Shown here: one piece after another, positions 15,163-19,153 of the stretch
Layout: every line of letters starts with the position of its first letter
Numbering within the stretch: position 1 is the first letter of the stretch
Origin: Gemmatimonas sp. UBA7669
Lineage (GTDB): Bacteria; Gemmatimonadota; Gemmatimonadetes; Gemmatimonadales; Gemmatimonadaceae
Assembly: GCF_002483225.1 (NCBI RefSeq)
Contig: NZ_DLHL01000005.1
Location: 1 to 19,153, forward strand
DNA: 19,153 bases
Direction: 5' to 3'
Notes under the pieces: model-generated
Told to the model about the DNA's origin: nothing
The model's database searches: none
The model's input: only the letters and a program-made list of their open reading frames with translations
Made by a program: the position numbers and the translations under genes

Positions 15163-16542
15163 ATGCCTTCTCGTTCACGGCCTACTTCGCGGCAGCGCCT
15201 CGGCGCTGCCCTGTTGTTGCTTGGCGCAAGCAGCATTGTGGCAGACGCCCAGACGCTCACGCCCGCACCGGCCGGTTCACGACCGGCCATTCGCCCGCTT
15301 GGACCAGTCACCGCCACCAGCACCGAGCCCTTTGGTGTGGTGAGCAACCTGCGGGCCCTGCCCGGTGGGCGTGCGCTCGTCAACGACGTGGTGAATCGTC
15401 GTGTCGTGCTGCTCGATGAGAAGCTGTCGGTGGTGAAGGTGGTAGCCGACACCACGGCTGCCACGGCCAACGCCTACGGCGCCAATCCCGGCAATCTCAT
15501 TGCCTTCCGCGGAGACAGCACGCTGTTCGTGGACGCGCAATCGCTGTCCATGCTCGTCATCACGCCAAGCGGCGAGGTGGCACGTGTGATGTCGGTGCCG
15601 CGTTCGCAGGACGCCATGATGCTGGCCAGTGCGGGCCTTGGCGGCGCGTACTACAGCAATGGTCATCTGGTGTATCGCGGTCGGCCGGCCATGCAGTTCC
15701 GTGCCAGCAGCACGAGTGGTGGCGCCCCCCAGATGCCGGCCATGCCCGACACCATGCCCGTGGTGCGTGTCAATCTGCAGACGCGTGTGCTCGACACGCT
15801 GGCGTACATGAAGGTGCCCAACACGCGCACCACGATGAACACCACCGAAGACGGCAAGCTGCAGCCGTCCATCGAAATCAATCCGCTGCCGGTCGTGGAC
15901 GAGTGGACCGTCACACCATCTGGCGACATCGCCATCGTGCGCGGCCGCGACTATCACGTGGATTGGGTGTCGGCCAACGGCGAAAAGCGCGCTTCACCCA
16001 AGGTGGCGTTCGACTGGAAGCGCATGACCGATGTGGACAAGATCAAACTCATCGACTCGGTGAAGGCCATTCGCGAGCGGCAGCTGGCGGCCAATCCGGG
16101 TCAGGGCCAGGACATCGCGCGGGCCTTCGGTTCAGCCATGGGTGGCGGCGCCGGCGGTGGTGGTGCCGCGCCGCAGGTGGTGATGCGCTTCGAAATGCGC
16201 GGCGATGGTGGTGGGCCTGGCGGACCGGTGCGCGCGCCGCAGGTGGTGGCGCCCAACTTCACCTATGTGAGCCCGAGCGAGTTGCCCGACTACCAGCCCG
16301 CGTTTTTTGCCAACAGTCTGCGCGCGGATGCCGATGGTCGCTTGTGGCTGTCCACCATTCCCACCAAGCCGCAGCCGGCGGGCACGGTGTACGATGTGCT
16401 CAACGCGCAGGGCGAAGCGGTGGAGCGTGTGCTGGTGCCCGAGGGACGCAGCATCGTGGGCTTCGGCCCGGGTGGTGTTGTCTACCTGCAGTCGCGCGCG
16501 GATGGCAAGACCATCCTCGAAGCGGCGAAGATCAATCCGTAA
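15163..16542 (+). CDS. Exported beta-propeller-like hypothetical protein
   Basis: A 459-residue exported protein. The start is the ATG at 15163 because it opens a standard signal peptide (basic n-region, GAALLLLGASS core, cleavage near ADA|Q at 27-30). An ATG at 15130 is in frame but adds a Pro/His-rich leader, and neither has a clear ribosome-binding site. The mature part has repeated short strands of the type LPGGRALVND, VLLDEKLSVV, LVITPSGEVARV, GDIAIVRG and ADGRLWLSTIPT, which suggests a six-bladed, NHL-like propeller. A Gly-rich, low-complexity insert (about 320-350, GGGAGGGG) interrupts it. The family is not recognised with confidence. It lies downstream of the TonB receptor on the same strand, separated by the palindromic repeat; a functional link is possible but unproven. 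It converges with the lipoprotein gene, 13 bases away. Confidence 0.78.
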   Translation: MPSRSRPTSRQRLGAALLLLGASSIVADAQTLTPAPAGSRPAIRPLGPVTATSTEPFGVVSNLRALPGGRALVNDVVNRRVVLLDEKLSVVKVVADTTAATANAYGANPGNLIAFRGDSTLFVDAQSLSMLVITPSGEVARVMSVPRSQDAMMLASAGLGGAYYSNGHLVYRGRPAMQFRASSTSGGAPQMPAMPDTMPVVRVNLQTRVLDTLAYMKVPNTRTTMNTTEDGKLQPSIEINPLPVVDEWTVTPSGDIAIVRGRDYHVDWVSANGEKRASPKVAFDWKRMTDVDKIKLIDSVKAIRERQLAANPGQGQDIARAFGSAMGGGAGGGGAAPQVVMRFEMRGDGGGPGGPVRAPQVVAPNFTYVSPSELPDYQPAFFANSLRADADGRLWLSTIPTKPQPAGTVYDVLNAQGEAVERVLVPEGRSIVGFGPGGVVYLQSRADGKTILEAAKINP

Positions 16543-16555
16543 GGACCGGTAACGA

Positions 16556-17050
16556 CTAATTCTTGGGCGTGTCGACTTGCACCGCGCGCCTGGCGCTGCG
16601 GCAGAGTCGTTCGCCGGCCTTGCAGTAGCTCGTGTGCAGGGTGCCGCGCAGTGGTAGCAGGGAATCTGCCACCAGCGTGGTGACCGCCCCAACGAAATAC
16701 GCGCTGTCCTCGGTGACGGCCGGCCCTTCGAACTGGAGGCGCCGGCCGTCGTCCGTTTCAATGAATGGTGGCAGCAGCGCATTGATCTGATCGCCGGGCC
16801 GCGGGTTGACCGCAAGCTTAGCGCCGGTGGCGGTGTGCTGCACGGCCAGGGGTGGGCCGGAGTCCACGGCCGCGGGGTTGCCGAATTTCGGCAGGCGCGG
16901 GAGGGCGGACGACACTTGGCCGTCCGTGGACGCCGCTGTGGTGTCGGTGGCGGCCGGCTGGTCGTGGCCGCTCGACGGGGCGCAGCCGGCGGCGGTCGCC
17001 GAGAGCGACAAGGCGAGCGCTAGGCGCCAGCGTCGGGTGGTCGAGGGCAT
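16556..17050 (-). CDS. Small lipoprotein with CX6C motif
   Basis: A 164-residue predicted lipoprotein. After a basic n-region (TTRRWR) and a hydrophobic core comes a lipobox ending in AAGC (C23), then a Ser/Thr/Asp/Ala-rich spacer. The C-terminal part (about 75-160) looks beta-rich and ends with YCKAGERLC (C143, C150) followed by a basic, hydrophobic strand. That Tyr-Cys...Cys pattern recalls DsbD-N-like or thioredoxin-associated domains, but the match is too short for a firm call. The start is the ATG at 17050; an in-frame ATG at 17068 would add six residues, and neither has an obvious ribosome-binding site. It is divergent from the TetR gene across a long hairpin and convergent with the propeller gene. 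Confidence 0.72.
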   Translation of the reverse strand: MPSTTRRWRLALALSLSATAAGCAPSSGHDQPAATDTTAASTDGQVSSALPRLPKFGNPAAVDSGPPLAVQHTATGAKLAVNPRPGDQINALLPPFIETDDGRRLQFEGPAVTEDSAYFVGAVTTLVADSLLPLRGTLHTSYCKAGERLCRSARRAVQVDTPKN

Positions 17051-17092
17051 CTGTTCAAGATAGTTCATTTTGGGGGCTGGTTGGGTTGAACC

Positions 17093-17198
17093 GCCTTGTC
17101 GCGGATGACGCGGATTGGGCGGAAACAGCACGGATGAAAAGCTTTGTAGTTGTTTATCCGTGCTGTTTCCGCCTCATCCGTGAAATCCGCGACAAGGC
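17093..17198. repeat. Near-perfect 106-base intergenic hairpin (family B)
   Basis: Outer arms 17093-17106 and 17185-17198 are perfect complements over 14 bases. Inner arms 17118-17135 and 17156-17173 are perfect over 18 bases (GGCGGAAACAGCACGGAT and its complement). Between them, 11-base segments pair at 6 of 11 positions. The loop is 20 bases and contains AAGCTTT. Overall about 38 of 43 arm positions pair. A copy of the left arm occurs at 19098. It lies between the divergent lipoprotein and TetR genes and has the look of a dispersed REP-like palindrome. Confidence 0.85.
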
Positions 17199-17223
17199 AG
17201 TTCTGGATCTCTCAGCCACACGG

Positions 17224-17264
17224 ACTCTTGTAAGAGTTGACATTATTGGCCTAGTCTGTAAAGT
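17224..17264 (+). promoter_or_regulatory. Promoter and probable operator of the TetR gene
   Basis: A perfect consensus -35, TTGACA, is at 17237-17242. TAAAGT at 17259-17264 gives a fair -10 with 16-base spacing. The palindrome ACTCTT-GT-AAGAGT (17224-17237) abuts the -35 and is a good candidate autoregulatory operator. The predicted transcript start falls within a few bases of the ATG at 17273, so the message may be leaderless; no ribosome-binding site is seen. Confidence 0.6.
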
Positions 17265-17272
17265 TTGTCCAC

Positions 17273-17878
17273 ATGATCGACATCCTTTCGTCTCCTGCTG
17301 AGGAGCCAACCACCGACCCCCGGGTTGCCGCCATCCTCGACGCGGCACTGCCGGTGTTCCTGCGCTTTGGCTACCGCAAGACCTCCATGCAGGACGTGGC
17401 GGCCGCCGCGGACATCTCCCGCCAGGGGCTCTACCTGCACTTCCCGGGCAAGGAGCAGCTCTTTCGCGCGGTCGCCATTCACCATTTCGCTCGCGCACTG
17501 AACGCAGCGCGAGTGGCGCTGACCGCTGACAAGCCGCTCACCGAACGGGTGCCTGAGGCCTTCGACATCTGGATGGGCCAGTTCGTGGGCATCGCATCGT
17601 CAGACGCCTCCGATCTCGCGGAAATCGGGCACGCCCTCATTGGCGCCGATGTGCAGGCCTACGAAACGCAGTTCGCCGCCGCGCTGACCCAGGCCATCGA
17701 AGGGTCATCGGTGGCCCCGTCCCTCGCCGCACGCGGCGTTTCGGCGGCCGACTCCGCGCAGATGTTGTTGGCCGTGGGACGGGGCAGCAAACACAGCGTG
17801 GCCACCCGCGCCGAGTTTCGCGCGCAAATCGCCCTCGCCACCCGCATCCTGTGCGCCTCCTCCGCTGGTTCCTGCTGA
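17273..17878 (+). CDS. TetR/AcrR-family transcriptional regulator
   Basis: A 201-residue DNA-binding repressor-type protein. The N-terminal TetR domain is clear: ILDAALPVFLRFGYRKTSMQ (21-40) leads into the helix-turn-helix DVAAAADISRQGLYLHFPGK (41-60) and EQLF. The C-terminal part (about 75-195) is the helical ligand-binding and dimer domain, with no recognisable ligand signature. The start is the ATG at 17273, right behind a strong promoter. The gene overlaps the downstream hydrolase gene by 28 bases, so it probably controls its own operon, including that hydrolase, through the palindrome at 17224-17237. Repression relieved by a lipid-like or other small ligand is an inference from the partner enzyme. 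Confidence 0.9.
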   Translation: MIDILSSPAEEPTTDPRVAAILDAALPVFLRFGYRKTSMQDVAAAADISRQGLYLHFPGKEQLFRAVAIHHFARALNAARVALTADKPLTERVPEAFDIWMGQFVGIASSDASDLAEIGHALIGADVQAYETQFAAALTQAIEGSSVAPSLAARGVSAADSAQMLLAVGRGSKHSVATRAEFRAQIALATRILCASSAGSC

Positions 17879-18975
17879 TCTTCGTCCTGCTCATGTCTGC
17901 CACGATTGTTTCCGGTTGGAGCGCCTTTGGCGCATACCGCTTTGGTCCCGGCATTGGCACATCGCCAAGCAGCTTGCTTCGTGCCGAGCGCATGGCTGCA
18001 TCGCCGCAGGTGCGTGACGGCCGATTCGTGAACGAGCAGGCCATGCGTGAGAACTACGGCCTCATGCTGCGCGGCCTGTTCACTCGCAGTGCACGCAGCG
18101 TGCCCGACACGCCGTTGCCGGTGGTGACGGACGCCGCAGCCAGCGCCCCCGCCGATGCACAGCAGTTTGAAGTGACGTGGTACGGACACTCCTCGCTGCG
18201 TGTGCGTGTCGCGGGTCTGCAGATCCTCATTGACCCCATGTGGGGTCAGCGACCCTCGCCGCTGTCCTTTGTGGGGCCGTCGCGCTGGTACGCGCCGCCA
18301 GTGTCACTGGACGCACTGGGCAGCGTCGATGTGGTGCTCATTTCGCATGACCACTACGACCATCTCGATCACCCCACCATTACCGCGCTGATCGGCAATC
18401 CGGCCAATCGTCACACGCGCTTTCTCGTGCCGCTTGGTGTGGGTGCACATCTCGAACATTGGGGCGTGGCGCCCGAGCGCATCGTGGAGCTGGACTGGTG
18501 GGAGTCGCAGGCCATTGGCGGCGTGACCTTCACGGCCACGCCCGCACGTCATGCCTCAGGTCGCACGCTGCTGGATCGCGACGCCACGCTGTGGGCGGGT
18601 TGGGCTCTGAGCACGGCCACGCAGCGGGTGTATTACTCGGGCGACACGGGCATGATGCCGGCGTTCGAAGCCATTGGTGAGAAGCTGGGGCCGTTTGATC
18701 TCACGCTCATGCAAGTGGGCGCCTACGGTGACGGCTGGCCCGACTGGCACCTGACTCCGGAGCAGGCCGTCGCGGCACATCGTGCGCTGCGCGGCACAAC
18801 GCTGCTGCCGGTGCATTGGGGATTGTTCAATCTCGCGTATCACGCGTGGGATGATCCCATTGCGCGGCTCACGCGGGCGGCCGCCGCGCATGACCTGCTT
18901 GTTGCAACTCCGCGTCCTGGCGAGGCGATGGTCGTGGGTGGTGCAACGCCTGACGTGCGGTGGTGGGGGCGTTGA
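17851..18975 (+). CDS. Membrane-anchored metallo-beta-lactamase-fold hydrolase, NAPE-PLD-like
   Basis: A 374-residue metallo-beta-lactamase-fold enzyme of the UlaG/NAPE-PLD branch. Residues 1-22 (RLLRWFLLIFVLLMSATIV) form a signal anchor, so the domain should face the periplasm. Metal-site motifs are SHDHYDHLD (165-173; H166, H168, D170, H171), H234 in PARHASGR, D265 in YYSGDTG and H322 in VHWG. VELDWWES, LWAGW and GAYGDGWPDWHLTPEQAV match the pattern of NAPE-hydrolysing phospholipase D-like proteins, zinc phosphodiesterases acting on N-acyl phospholipids; the actual substrate here is not shown. The GTG at 17851 is used because it puts the basic MRLLRW sequence before the membrane helix; an ATG at 17893 would cut the helix. 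The 28-base overlap with the TetR gene indicates one operon. Confidence 0.89.
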   Translation: MRLLRWFLLIFVLLMSATIVSGWSAFGAYRFGPGIGTSPSSLLRAERMAASPQVRDGRFVNEQAMRENYGLMLRGLFTRSARSVPDTPLPVVTDAAASAPADAQQFEVTWYGHSSLRVRVAGLQILIDPMWGQRPSPLSFVGPSRWYAPPVSLDALGSVDVVLISHDHYDHLDHPTITALIGNPANRHTRFLVPLGVGAHLEHWGVAPERIVELDWWESQAIGGVTFTATPARHASGRTLLDRDATLWAGWALSTATQRVYYSGDTGMMPAFEAIGEKLGPFDLTLMQVGAYGDGWPDWHLTPEQAVAAHRALRGTTLLPVHWGLFNLAYHAWDDPIARLTRAAAAHDLLVATPRPGEAMVVGGATPDVRWWGR

Positions 18976-19011
18976 GCTTGCTGCACTGAGCGCCGAGTTG
19001 GCTGCTCGATC

Positions 19012-19061
19012 GTCAACAGCTCACGCAGAGAACTGCAGGAGAACCGCAGAGGTCGCAGAGA
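19012..19061. repeat. Left arm of family A repeat, second copy
   Basis: GTCAACAGCTCACGCAGAGA and the following bases repeat 14927-14976 nearly unchanged: one difference in the first 38 bases, then the copies drift while keeping CGCAGAGAAC-type units. It starts 36 bases past the hydrolase stop. No complementary right arm is present before the window ends at 19153, so the element is either cut by the window edge or a solitary arm. Confidence 0.75.
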
Positions 19062-19097
19062 ACAGCGGTCGGGGTCGGGGTTGTGGTCGGGGTCCTT

Positions 19098-19130
19098 CAT
19101 CGCGGATGACACGGATTGAGCGGAAACAGC
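19098..19130. repeat. Left arm of family B repeat, partial copy
   Basis: ATCGCGGATGACACGGATTG and the bases after it, to AAACAGC, match 17099-17129 with about two differences. It sits about 40 bases after the family A arm, separated by a G/T-rich tract (GGTCGGGGTCGGGGTTGTGGTC-like). The complementary right arm would lie beyond the window. Confidence 0.7.
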
Positions 19131-19153
19131 GAGGGTGTTCAGAATTTTGTGTG

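Overview
The window looks like chromosomal DNA from a GC-rich, Gram-negative-type bacterium, most likely a member of the Gemmatimonadota (Gemmatimonas-like). This is inferred from several things. There is a very large TonB-dependent receptor with an N-terminal carboxypeptidase-regulatory-like domain and a DVNGDGYSND motif. There are paired M16 peptidases, a Tat-exported Gfo/Idh/MocA oxidoreductase, many exported proteins, few strong Shine-Dalgarno sites, and roughly two-thirds GC over most of the window. No rRNA, tRNA, CRISPR array or transposase gene was seen.

Layout. (1) 1-2985: a visibly lower-GC block (about half GC by eye). It has two minus-strand genes, a small exported barrel-like protein and a secreted or lipid-anchored S1 serine protease with an alpha-lytic-type prodomain. 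It also has a double hairpin between them and about 510 bases with no gene. (2) 2986-6847: a tightly overlapping minus-strand operon, transcribed in the order Gfo/Idh/MocA oxidoreductase, M20 metallopeptidase, hexose-6-phosphate mutarotase-like epimerase. (3) 6984-9883: a two-gene minus-strand M16 operon. The upstream gene has the HxxEH zinc motif, the downstream one lacks it, they share a 4-base ATGA overlap, and a terminator-like hairpin follows. (4) 10031-10975: murB (peptidoglycan synthesis), divergent from the M16 genes. (5) 11113-14865: a TonB-dependent receptor with an unusual C-terminal extension of about 185 residues beyond the barrel. It is followed by a palindromic repeat element and an exported propeller-like protein (15163-16542). 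(6) 16556-17050: a small convergent lipoprotein gene with a CX6C motif. (7) 17093-17198: a near-perfect 106-base hairpin, then a consensus-like promoter with a 14-base palindrome, and a TetR regulator overlapping a membrane-anchored NAPE-PLD-like metallo-beta-lactamase-fold hydrolase. (8) From 19012 the left arms of two dispersed repeat families appear, and the window ends inside this element.

Functional picture. Most products act in the envelope or outside the cytoplasm: protease, M16 and M20 peptidases, TonB receptor, propeller protein, lipoprotein and lipid-type phosphodiesterase. The cluster reads as envelope and nutrient-acquisition housekeeping rather than a defence or mobile system. 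The most unusual items are the Spy/CpxP-like helical and Gly/Met-rich tail on the TonB receptor, the two intergenic palindromic repeat families, and the low-GC protease island. Product names rest on motifs read by eye; no database search was run.
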